A DNA stretch of 64,000 bases from Salaquimonas pukyongi (GTDB lineage: Bacteria; Pseudomonadota; Alphaproteobacteria; Rhizobiales; Rhizobiaceae). Shown here in pieces: positions 1 through 8,945 of the stretch; within the stretch, counting starts at the first letter, position 1, and each line of letters starts with the position of its first letter. Where the stretch lies: NCBI RefSeq assembly GCF_001953055.1, contig NZ_CP019044.1, positions 2,294,001-2,358,000 of the forward strand, given 5' to 3'. Both the position numbers and the translations under genes were made by a program. Under the pieces are notes generated by a model. It saw nothing but the letters and a program-made list of their open reading frames with translations. It had not been told where the DNA came from and did not search any database.

Positions 1-2
1 CC

Positions 3-947
3 TTCCTGGTGCTGGCAGGCGACATGTCCGGCGGTCTGATCTTTGCCGCCTCGATGATTTCCAGCCGTGCCGTACAACCGGTAGAGCAGGTGATCGGCGG
101 CTGGGACAATCTGGTCAGGGCACGCAATTCGGCCAGTGAACTGGATGGCTTTTTCAAGCAGGCTGGCCAGAGCATCCAGCCGGTTACCCAGCCAGCCCCG
201 AGCGGCAGGCTGCGGCTCGATGAAGTATGCGCCGAAGCCGGCGACACCCCCATTTTGACGCACATCTCCTTCGAACTTCAGCCAGGCGAGTTTCTCGGCA
301 TTGTCGGGGCATCCGGGTCGGGGAAATCAACCCTTGCGCGGATCATTTCCGGTGCCGCGGAAGCTGCATCCGGCAGTGTGGCGCTTGACGGTTGTGAACA
401 GAAAAACTGGCCGCCGGAACAGTGGGGCGATGCCATCGGCTATGTCAGCCAGGACTTGCATCTTTTCCCGGGAACCGTCTCCGAGAACATCGCCCGGATG
501 TCGCAAACCCCGGACGATGCCAGGGTTGTGGAAGCTGCGCGCATGACCGGCGTGCACGATCTGATCAACAGTTTCCCCGAAGGCTACATGACCCGGATCG
601 GCGATGGCCAGTTGCGCCTTTCCGGCGGGCAGATACAGCGCATCGCCCTGGCAAGGGCGCTTTACACCAGGCCGAAGCTCCTGATCCTGGATGAACCGAA
701 CGCCCATCTCGACATGCAGGGCGAGGTGGTGCTTTACGACACGCTGAAAAAGCTCAAGGCGTCCGGCGTCACCATTGTAACGATCAGCCAGCGCGGCAAG
801 CTCAACCAGTTGGCAGACCGCGTACTGGTGTTGAAGAACGGCAAGATTGCAGCCATGCACGTTGCCAAACCTGCCGATGCAAAAGCCCAGGCTGTACCGA
901 ACAGCCTAAGGCCGCGTGAACCGTCAGATGCAAGCGAGGTGGCATGA
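3..947 (+). CDS. Type I secretion ABC transporter, C-terminal part (5' end outside window)
   Basis: This is the end of a fused permease/ATPase that powers protein export across the inner membrane with the HlyD adaptor and TolC channel encoded next. The reading frame is open to the window edge, so the N-terminal membrane domain is mostly missing. The ATPase domain shows Walker A (GASGSGKST), signature LSGGQ and Walker B LLILDEPN. The H-loop position reads TISQR, so the usual switch histidine appears replaced by glutamine. The stop overlaps the next start as ATGA, which implies translational coupling. The substrate protein is not visible in the window. PrtD-like exporters are the closest family by architecture. 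Confidence 0.9.
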   Translation, partial: FLVLAGDMSGGLIFAASMISSRAVQPVEQVIGGWDNLVRARNSASELDGFFKQAGQSIQPVTQPAPSGRLRLDEVCAEAGDTPILTHISFELQPGEFLGIVGASGSGKSTLARIISGAAEAASGSVALDGCEQKNWPPEQWGDAIGYVSQDLHLFPGTVSENIARMSQTPDDARVVEAARMTGVHDLINSFPEGYMTRIGDGQLRLSGGQIQRIALARALYTRPKLLILDEPNAHLDMQGEVVLYDTLKKLKASGVTIVTISQRGKLNQLADRVLVLKNGKIAAMHVAKPADAKAQAVPNSLRPREPSDASEVA

Positions 948-2347
948 AACTCTTCCGCCGCCCGATGAAAGCCGGCAATGCGACTGCGTCCACGGCACCC
1001 GGCGGAGAAGGCTGGAAATCGGCTGTCGATGCAGACACAGGAGCGATTGCCCGTACCGGCTATCGCTGGGTGGGAATCGCGTTCGGGCTGTTCATGCTCT
1101 GGGCATTGCTGTTTCCCATCAGTTCGGCGGTGGTCGCCGGCGGCTCGGTTATCTCAAAGGGGCGCAACAAACTGCTCCAGCATCCAACCGGCGGTGTGGT
1201 GCAGGACATTCTGGCGCAGAACGGAGACCGTCTTGACGCGGGGGAACCGGTGCTGCGCATCGACCCCTCGGCCGCCCGCGCGGAATTGGTTCGGTTAAAG
1301 GCACGACAGGATCTGCTTTTGGCGCAGAAATCGCGGCTGACATCCATGCGCGATGCCGAAACCGCCTATCGCCAGAGCGATCCCATCACCGTCAGCAGCC
1401 TGAGGGGAACACTGTCGAGGGAGGCTGCCAACCGGGCACTGTCCAAAACCGGCGCGAAGGAAATCTACGCGGAACAGGAAACCGAATTTCTGGCCGCCCG
1501 CCAGCGCGTCATCAGCGAATTGTCGGCATTGAGAAACCGGCTGGCAAGCCAGCAGGAAGAGCTTGAAGGCGTGGAATGGCAAATTACCGAGCGTCGTGAA
1601 CTGGTCGTCCTGCTGGCCGATGAAGTCGAACGCATGCGCCCGCTGGCTGCATCGGGCTATGTTGCACGCGCCCGCTTCGATGAAAGGCAGGTGCGTTATC
1701 TGGGAGAAAAGGCACAGCTTGGCGAACTGCGCTCAAGGGCACTTGGCCTTCGCGCCCAGATCGATGAAACCAGCGATCGCATCACCACCCTCGATGCAAG
1801 CTGGCAGGAGGAAAACGCCCGCGAATTGTCCTCGGTCCTGTCCGAGCTTGCTGCCGTCAACGAGCAGATGGAAGCTGCACGGATGGCCGTCGACTTGACG
1901 GAAATCAAGGCACCGGTGGCCGGAACGCTGGTCAAGTTTGAAGCCAACACGGTCGGCGGTGTCATCGGCAGCGGCAAACCCTTTGGCGAAATCGTACCGG
2001 CAGGCACTCCGGTTCTCGTCGAGGCGAAAGTTCTGCCCCAGGACATTGCCAATGTGGTTGCCGGCCAGGAAACGGAAGTCGTCATCACCGCATTCAATCG
2101 CCGGGTGCAGGAACCGATTGTCGGCAAGGTTGATTATGTACCGGCAGATTCAACCACCGATCCCGTCACCGGCGAGCCCTATTTCGCGGTGCAGGTCGAC
2201 ATCGCCGAAGCGCAGCAGGACCTTGTGCAGAAGGTGCAGCCCGGCATGCTTGCCGAAGTGTACATCCATACCGGGGAGCGCAGTTTCCTGTCTTATGTGG
2301 CAGAGCCCATATCCGAGAGCTTCATGAAGGCTTTCAGGGAGCGCTAG
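944..2347 (+). CDS. HlyD-family type I secretion periplasmic adaptor
   Basis: The 467-residue membrane fusion protein bridges the ABC exporter and the outer-membrane channel. It has a short cytoplasmic N-terminus, one transmembrane helix at about residues 45-65, and a long coiled-coil region rich in Glu/Arg/Leu at about 110-290. Lipoyl/beta-barrel segments follow (KAPVAGTLVKF, then PGMLAEVYIHTGERS near the C-terminus). That last block is the family signature close to the C-terminal AFRER end. The length is typical. It is the second gene of the secretion operon, with a 4-bp overlap upstream, and the TolC-like gene follows after about 100 bp. Confidence 0.92.
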   Translation: MKLFRRPMKAGNATASTAPGGEGWKSAVDADTGAIARTGYRWVGIAFGLFMLWALLFPISSAVVAGGSVISKGRNKLLQHPTGGVVQDILAQNGDRLDAGEPVLRIDPSAARAELVRLKARQDLLLAQKSRLTSMRDAETAYRQSDPITVSSLRGTLSREAANRALSKTGAKEIYAEQETEFLAARQRVISELSALRNRLASQQEELEGVEWQITERRELVVLLADEVERMRPLAASGYVARARFDERQVRYLGEKAQLGELRSRALGLRAQIDETSDRITTLDASWQEENARELSSVLSELAAVNEQMEAARMAVDLTEIKAPVAGTLVKFEANTVGGVIGSGKPFGEIVPAGTPVLVEAKVLPQDIANVVAGQETEVVITAFNRRVQEPIVGKVDYVPADSTTDPVTGEPYFAVQVDIAEAQQDLVQKVQPGMLAEVYIHTGERSFLSYVAEPISESFMKAFRER

Positions 2348-2444
2348 TCCCGCAAATGCTCACAACGCTGTGGTGCAACACGGCGCGATTTCCCCTTTGT
2401 TAAGGTTGATGAAGTATTATTGGCGCAGTTGCGAGTACCTGTTC

Positions 2445-3881
2445 ATGCGTATCCTGTCTGCCAGAATTCTGGGTTGTGCTGTCATTCTTGCCGCGATTTC
2501 GGCCGCTCATGCGGACGAAGCGGTGAAAGCCCCCATGCGCGACGCGCCGAACCAGCAACACCGGGCCACACCGGCTGACTTTCCCTGGAGCTTGCGGGCT
2601 TCGAATACTACGCTGATTCCCGCACAATCCATGCTAATGCAGCCCTCGGGCCAGGATATCCTGCCGGGAAGCCTTCACCACGTGCTGCGCGCTTCCCTTC
2701 GCCACGATGCAACCCTGCAAGCGGCGGCCCAGGAGGCAACGGCAGCGCATCACGCTGTTGATTCAGCGCGCTTTGATCTTCTGCCCGCCGTCAGCCTGAC
2801 AGCAGCCGGTGAAACCAGCCGGAGCAGTTCGTTATCGGGTTTGCCGCAACTTGACAGAACCATCGCAACTGGGTCCATCACCGCAGAATGGACGCTGTTT
2901 GCCTCCGGTGGAAAGCTTGCAGCCATCGAAGCTGCCCAGGCTTCCGCCAATGCGGCGGATTATAACTATCTGGCGCAGGAGCGAAGCCTCATTTTCGAAA
3001 ATGCCACGCTTTATCTGGATTATGTCGCCAATACCCAAAGGCGTGGCATCATCAAGCGATCCTTGAGGCGCATTCGCAAAATCAGAACCATGACGAAAAG
3101 GCAGTATGCAGCCGGTTTCGCATCCAGAACCGATGTTGCGCTGGTCGATGCTGAGGTTGCTTCCCTTCAATCGCAGGTGGAGCAGGCAACACAGCAAATC
3201 GGCCGTCTGCGCATTGAATTGTTGAACAAGACAGGCGTTGAGGCCGGCCACGCAGCCCGCTTCCCCGCCAAAGACCGGTTGCTCCCGAAATCCCGAAATG
3301 ATGCAGTAGCCCGCGCGCTGCAAGGCAATCCATTCATCGAGTCGGCAATCGAAACCGCCCGTTCGGTTAAAGCCCAGTCCCGGGTGCAGCGTTCAAACTA
3401 CCTGCCAAAGCTGACAGCCTATGCATCGCTCGAACAGCAAAGCGATGACCGCTTTGATTTCGACACGGACGCGGACTGGAAAGCCGGCGTGCGCTTTTCC
3501 ATGCCCATTGGCAACCTTTCCCAGGTGGCGCGTTACCGCCAGGTTCGCGCCCAGGCCCAAGCCGCCGGTTTTCGCGCAAGGCAGGTTGAGCGGCAGATCA
3601 AGACGGAGATCGAAACCGCCTGGGAAGAGATGGAATCCCTGTCGAGAAACAGGGCAATCCTGTCCCGCAAGATCAGCGCCCGCAAGAAAAGTGCCAATGG
3701 CGTGCGCAAGGAACTTGATGCAGGTTTGAAACCCGTCTCGGACTTGCTGCGCGAGGAAATGAGGCTGGCAGAAGCCAGAATAGAACATCTTCAAAACAGG
3801 CTGTCGCTTTCGCGCAGCGTGCTTCGCATTGCCGTGCACATGCCGGACATGACCATCGAAAAACTCGCAGGAAAGAGTTGA
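2445..3881 (+). CDS. TolC-family outer membrane efflux/secretion channel
   Basis: A 478-residue TolC-like protein that would form the outer-membrane exit of the type I secretion system. The ATG at 2445 is preferred because it begins a clean signal peptide (MRILSARILGCAVILAAI, cleavage after AHA). In-frame ATG/GTG codons at 2370 and 2409 would put charged sequence in front of it. The body is rich in alanine and charged helices, with two related halves as expected for outer-membrane efflux domains (for example ERSLIFENATLYLDYVA and RQIKTEIETAWEEMES). No good ribosome-binding site marks any of the starts, so the start is less certain than the family. Confidence 0.85.
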   Translation: MRILSARILGCAVILAAISAAHADEAVKAPMRDAPNQQHRATPADFPWSLRASNTTLIPAQSMLMQPSGQDILPGSLHHVLRASLRHDATLQAAAQEATAAHHAVDSARFDLLPAVSLTAAGETSRSSSLSGLPQLDRTIATGSITAEWTLFASGGKLAAIEAAQASANAADYNYLAQERSLIFENATLYLDYVANTQRRGIIKRSLRRIRKIRTMTKRQYAAGFASRTDVALVDAEVASLQSQVEQATQQIGRLRIELLNKTGVEAGHAARFPAKDRLLPKSRNDAVARALQGNPFIESAIETARSVKAQSRVQRSNYLPKLTAYASLEQQSDDRFDFDTDADWKAGVRFSMPIGNLSQVARYRQVRAQAQAAGFRARQVERQIKTEIETAWEEMESLSRNRAILSRKISARKKSANGVRKELDAGLKPVSDLLREEMRLAEARIEHLQNRLSLSRSVLRIAVHMPDMTIEKLAGKS

Positions 3882-3927
3882 TCAGCCCTGTTTGTCAGGC
3901 CAAGACCTGGATGGGTGCCTCAACAGC

Positions 3928-4089
3928 TAGAGCGTGTCCGGCTTAAATGGAATCGTTTGAGCGCCGGGAGTTTGGTCTTCGGCAAGGAGGAAAATGCGAC
4001 GCAGTGCAGGCACTGTTAGTATTTTCCGACGCTGCCCGAAGGGCAAGGAACCAAGTTCAAACGATTCCATTTAAGCCGGACACGCTCTA
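3928..4089. repeat. Mosaic palindromic repeat R1 (A module only, 162 bp)
   Basis: Both ends carry the same 33-bp perfect inverted repeat, which begins TAGAGCGTGTCCGGCTTAAA. The interior folds further, with CAGTGC-AG-GCACTG at the centre and GGAAAAT...ATTTTCC around it. The same A module recurs in R2 and R3. The right-hand end supplies the TAG stop of the aldehyde dehydrogenase gene. The layout resembles rhizobial intergenic mosaic elements, but identity with a named family was not tested. Confidence 0.9.
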
Positions 4090-5565
4090 ACGCATGACGA
4101 ACGGGTTTGCCATGGGGTGGTCGGAAGTGCTGATCCAGGTGGTCTTGGTGCGTGTGTAATCATGGATCGCATCCATGCCCGCCTCGCGGCCATAGCCCGA
4201 CTGGTTGAAGCCGCCAAACGGCGCAATGGGCGAGACTGCCCGATAGGTGTTTACCCAGCATATCCCGGCCCGGATGCGGGCGGAAACCCGGTGTGCCCTG
4301 GCAAGATCGTTTGTGAAGATGCCCGACCCCAGGCCGTAATCCGTTTCATTGGCAAGAGCGATGGCTTCAGCTTCCGTTTCGAAGGGGTATAGCGACATGA
4401 CCGGGCCGAACATCTCGGTCTTCAGCGTTTGCGTCTCCGGCTGCGTACACTCGACAAGCGTGGGAGCCATATAGTTGCCGGGGCGTTGCAGCCGCGCGCC
4501 GCCAAACCGGATGACGGCCCCCTGCTCCACCGAACGCGCAAGCGTGGTTTCGATGGTCTTTATCTGTGCTGCGGTGCACAACGGCCCTACATGGGTGTTC
4601 GCATCCAGCGGGTCGCCGACGACAATCGACTTGGCCTTATCCTCAAGCCTGGCGGCAATCTGCTCCATGACCGAACGCTGTACGAAGGCACGCGACCCGG
4701 CAACGCAGCTCTGCCCCGACGCGCCGAAATTGCCGGCAATCAGCCCGTTGGTTGCGCCCTCGATATCGGCATCCTCAAACACGAGAATGGGCGACTTGCC
4801 GCCCAGTTCCAGTGATGTGACGGCGAAGTTCTCCGCCGAGTTCCGCACCACGTGACGTGCCGTTTCAGGCCCGCCGGTAAAGGCAATGCGGTCGACATCG
4901 CGATGCCGTGTCAACGGAATTGCGCAGTTCTCCGCATCCCCCGTGATTACCGAAACAACGCCGGGCGGAAAGCCTGCCTCTTCAATCAGTCGTGCAAATT
5001 CAAGCATTGGCGCCGGCGCGACTTCCGAGGCTTTCAACACCACTGTGCAACCGGCAGCCAGCGCCGGTCCGACCTTGGTTGCGGCAAGAAACATCTGGGC
5101 ATTCCACGGAACGATCGCCGCCACGACGCCAATGGGTTCGCGCCGTGTGAACACATGCATGTCCGGCTTGTCGATGGGAAGAACCGCGCCCTCGATCTTG
5201 TCGGCCAGCCCGCCATAATAGCGATAATACTGTCCCACATAGCCTGTTTGCGCTGCAGTTTCCGCCAACAGCTTGCCGCTGTCGGTGGTTTCAATCTCTC
5301 CAAGCCTGCCGGCATTCTGCTCGATCAGATCTGCAAGCCTGAACAGCAGATTGCCCCGCGCCGATTGCGTCATGTCCCGCCACTGGGGCTCTTGCAGTGC
5401 GCGGCGGGCAGCACCGACCGCACGCTCGACATCTTCCGGCGCCGCACAGGCAAACGTTGCCCAGTCTTCGCCCGTCGCCGGGTTTTGGGAGGACATGATC
5501 TGGCCGGCGGCCCCCTCGCACCAGCGCCCGTCGATGTAGAGTTGATAATGTGACAACGTTCCCAT
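4087..5565 (-). CDS. Aldehyde dehydrogenase family protein
   Basis: A 492-residue NAD(P)-dependent aldehyde dehydrogenase that oxidises an aldehyde to the acid in the cytoplasm. The catalytic glutamate lies in LELGGKSPILVF and the nucleophilic cysteine in GASGQSCVAGSRAF. The C-terminal NQSGYGREAG block is typical. The start at 5565 is chosen because GAGG lies eight bases upstream and the family N-terminus (YQLYIDGRW) follows. A longer frame to 5658 would overlap the upstream gene. It follows the LLM oxidoreductase gene by 8 bp in one operon, so its substrate is probably an aldehyde released by that flavoenzyme. Its TAG stop lies inside repeat R1. Confidence 0.9.
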   Translation of the reverse strand: MGTLSHYQLYIDGRWCEGAAGQIMSSQNPATGEDWATFACAAPEDVERAVGAARRALQEPQWRDMTQSARGNLLFRLADLIEQNAGRLGEIETTDSGKLLAETAAQTGYVGQYYRYYGGLADKIEGAVLPIDKPDMHVFTRREPIGVVAAIVPWNAQMFLAATKVGPALAAGCTVVLKASEVAPAPMLEFARLIEEAGFPPGVVSVITGDAENCAIPLTRHRDVDRIAFTGGPETARHVVRNSAENFAVTSLELGGKSPILVFEDADIEGATNGLIAGNFGASGQSCVAGSRAFVQRSVMEQIAARLEDKAKSIVVGDPLDANTHVGPLCTAAQIKTIETTLARSVEQGAVIRFGGARLQRPGNYMAPTLVECTQPETQTLKTEMFGPVMSLYPFETEAEAIALANETDYGLGSGIFTNDLARAHRVSARIRAGICWVNTYRAVSPIAPFGGFNQSGYGREAGMDAIHDYTRTKTTWISTSDHPMANPFVMR

Positions 5566-5573
5566 GACTGACC

Positions 5574-6608
5574 TCAAGCAAAAACCGGCATTACATCGTC
5601 GATGAACCGCGCGAGAGAAGCACGCTTGCGTTCGCTTGTCATGCCGCTGTCCACCCAATAGGAAAACTCGTCATATCCAAGGTCTTCATAACGCCTGATC
5701 CGGTCGATGACCTGCCGGGTTGTTCCCACCGTGAGATCACGGGCGAGTTTTTCTGCGGTGTACATTTCGTTGGCTTCGATCTCCGCCTTGCTGATCGCGG
5801 AAATCATCCCGTTGCTGATCGGCCGCTTGTTCAAAAACCAGGCCCCGAAATAATTGTAATAGCGGCGCAGATCGCCGACTGCTCTTGCAACATCCTCCTC
5901 ATCCTTGCCCACATAGGCATGGTGGAGCAGCATGATCTTCGGGCGCTCGCCCTTGTAGCCGGCGCAGGCATCATCGAAATGCCCGTACAGTTTCTCGATT
6001 TCCTCCATTCCCTGCCAGAGCGGAGTGACCTGAATGTTGAACCCGTTGTGCACGCCGAATTGATGGCTGTTGGGATCGCGGGCGGCAATCCAGATCGGCG
6101 GGCCGTTTTCCTGAACGGGCTTGGGCACTGCCGTGGTTTTGGGAAAGCGGAAGAACTCGCCCTCATGGGCAAGGTCGCCCTGCCACAGCTTTGGCACCAG
6201 CGGCACCATCTCACGCATACGCTGGCCGGCCTCCCAGGCATCCATTCCCGGCATCAGCCGCTCATATTCGAAGGAATAGGCTCCACGCGCAATGCCAAGT
6301 TCAATGCGCCCGCCGGTGATCAGATCGGCGGCAGCAGCCTCTCCGGCCAGTTTGATCGGATGCCAGAACGGCGCAACGACGGTCCCGGTGCCCAGCCGGA
6401 CATGCCTTGTGTGATGGCAAAGATCGACCAGCGTCAAAAACGGGTTGGGCGCGATGGTAAACTCCATTCCGTGATGTTCGCCGGTCCAGACGGCGCGCAT
6501 GCCGCCCTCATCGGCCATCTTGGCAAGCCCGACGAACTCCTCATAAAGCACTGCATGCGGCTGGTCCGGGGTGAGGCGCTCCATGTGAACGAATAGGGAA
6601 AAGTCCAT
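5574..6608 (-). CDS. LLM-class flavin-dependent oxidoreductase (bacterial luciferase-like)
   Basis: A 344-residue monooxygenase-type TIM barrel of the luciferase-like superfamily, which uses reduced FMN and oxygen. Family features include VWTGEHHGMEF near residue 45, VRLGTGTVVAPFWHPI, GRIELGIARGAY and the C-terminal LGYDEFSYWVDSG. The start at 6608 is set by GAGGAG just upstream and the family opening MDFSLFVHMER. The gene sits between an aldehyde dehydrogenase and a flavin reductase, the classic two-component monooxygenase arrangement. The chemical substrate cannot be read from the sequence. Confidence 0.9.
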   Translation of the reverse strand: MDFSLFVHMERLTPDQPHAVLYEEFVGLAKMADEGGMRAVWTGEHHGMEFTIAPNPFLTLVDLCHHTRHVRLGTGTVVAPFWHPIKLAGEAAAADLITGGRIELGIARGAYSFEYERLMPGMDAWEAGQRMREMVPLVPKLWQGDLAHEGEFFRFPKTTAVPKPVQENGPPIWIAARDPNSHQFGVHNGFNIQVTPLWQGMEEIEKLYGHFDDACAGYKGERPKIMLLHHAYVGKDEEDVARAVGDLRRYYNYFGAWFLNKRPISNGMISAISKAEIEANEMYTAEKLARDLTVGTTRQVIDRIRRYEDLGYDEFSYWVDSGMTSERKRASLARFIDDVMPVFA

Positions 6609-6618
6609 CCTCTGCTCC

Positions 6619-6834
6619 TCAGGAAAAACTGTGTATGTCGCCGCGCACGGCATCGCCGATATAAAGCGAGAAGTTGCGGGCCTGGGCTTCCAGTGCATAA
6701 CGCTTCATCATTTGGCCGATCGCCGGGGTGGTAAATTGAAGATGCGGCAGGGAACGGACCGGGATCCACTCCATTCCGTCCTGCTGCACCGCGGTTTTCG
6801 CCGTTGCCAGGAAATAGGTGCTGGTTCTGCCCCC
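6619..6834 (-). pseudogene. Displaced 3' end of the flavin reductase gene
   Basis: In the frame reached by adding one base to the G run, this stretch reads STYFLATAKTAVQQDGMEW and continues through MMKRYALEAQARNFSLY to DIHSFS and a TGA at 6619-6621. The composition is that of a normal protein, and the stop falls directly before the LLM oxidoreductase ribosome-binding site, as expected for the native gene end. It has no start of its own. It is either evidence of a real inactivating or variable frameshift or of a one-base sequence error. Confidence 0.75.
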
Positions 6835-7523
6835 TCACCGGAGAATGAGGAATACACCTGATCGATGTCGGCGGTTATCCCGCATTCGACGAGCCGGGCT
6901 TCCAGCAAGTCTCTCTGCGCGGCGGAACGGTCTGCCTTGAACTGAACCGGGCAATAACCCGCCTGTGTTTTCTCAAGCAGCACCTTGCCTTGATTCTCGA
7001 TGATCGCTCCGCATATCGAAAGGTCAGGCGATGCCCCCGCCCGCTCAAGGCCCAGGCTGAAATAGCGCCCCCCGACATAGCCGAGCCCGTCGCCCTTTTG
7101 ATGCGTGAAGGACACGACTTCGCCAATCAGCACTGCATGATCGCCGGCGGGAACCCGCGTGAAGGTTCTGCAGCAAAAACAGGCAACGGCACCTTCTATC
7201 AGCGGCAGGTCATGGATGCCCGTGTGATGGGGAGTCTTTGCAAACCGGTCCCCCTTGAAGCTGGCAAACGTGTTGGAAATTTCTTCCTGCCCCTCGGCAA
7301 GCACGTTGACCGCGAAGTATTCGCATTCGGCAAAGACGGAAAAGCTCGACAGGAAACTGCCCGGACAAACGAGCAGGAGTGGTGGATCGAGCGAGACGGA
7401 GGAAAAGGAATTGGCGGTAAAGCCCACCGGGTCGCCATCCCTGTTTCTGGACGTGACCACGGTAACGCCCGTCATGAAGCTTCCAAAGGCATCGCGCAGG
7501 GCGCGGGGATCAAAACCGGTCAT
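6708..7523 (-). CDS. Flavin reductase domain protein, frameshifted near its 3' end
   Basis: The first 165 or so residues are a flavin reductase of the HpaC/RutF type (DAFGSFMTGVTVVTSR, VGFTANSFSSVSLDPPLLLV) that would supply reduced FMN to the neighbouring LLM enzyme. A C-terminal segment beginning ICGAIIENQGKVLLEK resembles a Nudix fold but lacks a clear Nudix box. As sequenced, the protein leaves its natural frame after SSFSGEG at a run of five G (minus strand, about 6830-6835) and ends in an Arg/Pro-rich tail. One extra G restores a protein-like frame to a stop at 6619, just before the LLM ribosome-binding site. The start at 7523 forms an ATGA overlap with the hydrolase. Confidence 0.8.
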   Translation of the reverse strand: MTGFDPRALRDAFGSFMTGVTVVTSRNRDGDPVGFTANSFSSVSLDPPLLLVCPGSFLSSFSVFAECEYFAVNVLAEGQEEISNTFASFKGDRFAKTPHHTGIHDLPLIEGAVACFCCRTFTRVPAGDHAVLIGEVVSFTHQKGDGLGYVGGRYFSLGLERAGASPDLSICGAIIENQGKVLLEKTQAGYCPVQFKADRSAAQRDLLEARLVECGITADIDQVYSSFSGEGAEPAPISWQRRKPRCSRTEWSGSRSVPCRIFNLPPRRSAK

Positions 7524-8299
7524 GACAGGCAACCTTCGGCAAACCGCAGCAAGGTGCCGTTTATTTTCGAGGCATCGGTCATCGGCAGCATGTGGGCGGC
7601 ACCGGCAATGATCTGGGCCTCTCCCTTCATGGCAGCGGCGGCCATCGCCTCCGACATGGCAGGTGTCGAGTTCGGATCGGCTTCTCCTGTCATGAACAAG
7701 GCAGGACAGCGCAGGCGCGCCAGTGCGGTGTCCAATTCGCCATCGGCTTCCGCGAAAACGGTATAAGCCGTCTTGTAGCCGGCCGGATGGGTGTGACGAA
7801 GCCAGGCCGCGCAAGCTTCGCGCTCTGGTGTGACGGCCTCACCAAACCACCGGTGAAGGGTGTTGGCGGGGTCTTGTGCCTGGATGCCGTCCAGCTCGCC
7901 AGCACGCCCGCGGACAGCCGCCTTGGCGGCTGCATCGCGGCGATGCACTGCGTTAAGCGCGATGATGCCCGCAACCTTGTCCGGATGCATGCTGGCAAGT
8001 GTCAGAGCCAGCATGGCACCCATGGAATGGCCCACGATGACGGCTTCTTCTTTCAACAGACCGGACAGCAGCGTGGCAAATTGCGAAAGGGTGTGCGCAG
8101 GCACCAAGGGAGAGTGACCATGTCCGGGCATGTCGGGTGCCACAACCCGGTACCCGGCCGAGACAAAATCATCGATTTGCGCGCACCAGGCTTCAGCCTG
8201 CAGGCCAACGCCATGCAGCATGATGACAAGTGGCCCGTCCCCTTCGGCAATTGCCGAGACTTGGCCGAAATCAGACCGCGGCCGGGTTGTCCACATCAT
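7520..8299 (-). CDS. Alpha/beta hydrolase
   Basis: A 259-residue alpha/beta-hydrolase fold enzyme. The oxyanion region is MLHGVGLQAEAW, the nucleophile elbow is VGHSMGAML, and a plausible catalytic histidine lies in AGAAHMLPMTD near the C-terminus. The aspartate is likely in FMTGEADPNSTP. Family members include esterases, lactonases and C-C bond hydrolases, so the reaction cannot be fixed. The gene overlaps the upstream DUF1185 gene by about 30 bp and the downstream flavin reductase by 4 bp, placing it inside the same operon. Confidence 0.85.
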   Translation of the reverse strand: MMWTTRPRSDFGQVSAIAEGDGPLVIMLHGVGLQAEAWCAQIDDFVSAGYRVVAPDMPGHGHSPLVPAHTLSQFATLLSGLLKEEAVIVGHSMGAMLALTLASMHPDKVAGIIALNAVHRRDAAAKAAVRGRAGELDGIQAQDPANTLHRWFGEAVTPEREACAAWLRHTHPAGYKTAYTVFAEADGELDTALARLRCPALFMTGEADPNSTPAMSEAMAAAAMKGEAQIIAGAAHMLPMTDASKINGTLLRFAEGCLS

Positions 8300-8870
8300 G
8301 TCCCAGATCCTTCAGGTCCTGATAGCGGTCGCCAATCCGGTGATGGGGGCGCCCGGTCGTGGCGCCACCCAGCGCGATGACGAGTTCACCATCGCGGGGC
8401 GCATCGGCAATGGCAAACTGGAGTGTCAGATAGTGCGAACGGCGGCCTGGATCGTTCTTGTCCATCATGGGGATCACCACCGGCGTGGCGGCAGGACCCC
8501 GTGTGTTGGTGAAGGAAAGATAGGATTTCGCCCCGACCGCCTCTCGGTAGAAATTCCCGAAGCGCAGGGTGTGGATCAGGGCGGAGGCATGCTCCACCTC
8601 CCCATCCAGGCCCGCAATGCCTGCCTTGCCATAGGCTTCGATCGCCTCCCCGCCGCCGGCAAAAGCGAGTATTTTCTGCGTCAGCATCTCGCCAAGAACC
8701 GGGCCGAAGGCTTTAATTTCCGGCTTCAGATCTTCGACAAAACGGCCGGCCCAGGGGTTTTTGATGACCGCCGCGGCGGCAAACATCCGCCAGGGAACTG
8801 CGGCCTTGCGAAAGCCCTCGATGAGAACCGTCTCGTCATAGGTCACAAGTTTCCGGATTTCAGGTGTCAC
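8271..8870 (-). CDS. Amino acid synthesis family protein (DUF1185-like)
   Basis: A 199-residue protein resembling the 'amino acid synthesis' (DUF1185) family, whose biochemical role is not established. It begins VTPEIRKLVTYDETVLIEG and contains SALIHTLRFGNFYREA and KSYLSFTNTRGP. The GTG at 8870 is chosen because GGAGG lies seven bases upstream. The longer frame to 8987 runs into the LysR promoter and encodes unrelated residues. It is the first gene of the leftward operon and diverges from the LysR gene. Such proteins commonly sit beside LLM oxidoreductases and aldehyde dehydrogenases, which supports a catabolic role. Confidence 0.75.
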   Translation of the reverse strand: MTPEIRKLVTYDETVLIEGFRKAAVPWRMFAAAAVIKNPWAGRFVEDLKPEIKAFGPVLGEMLTQKILAFAGGGEAIEAYGKAGIAGLDGEVEHASALIHTLRFGNFYREAVGAKSYLSFTNTRGPAATPVVIPMMDKNDPGRRSHYLTLQFAIADAPRDGELVIALGGATTGRPHHRIGDRYQDLKDLGHDVDNPAAV

Positions 8871-8945
8871 GCAATTCCTCCAGCTTTGCGCGCCAGCATT
8901 CCTGCAGCGCCGCAATTTGACAAACGAAAGAATTACAAGCTTAGG

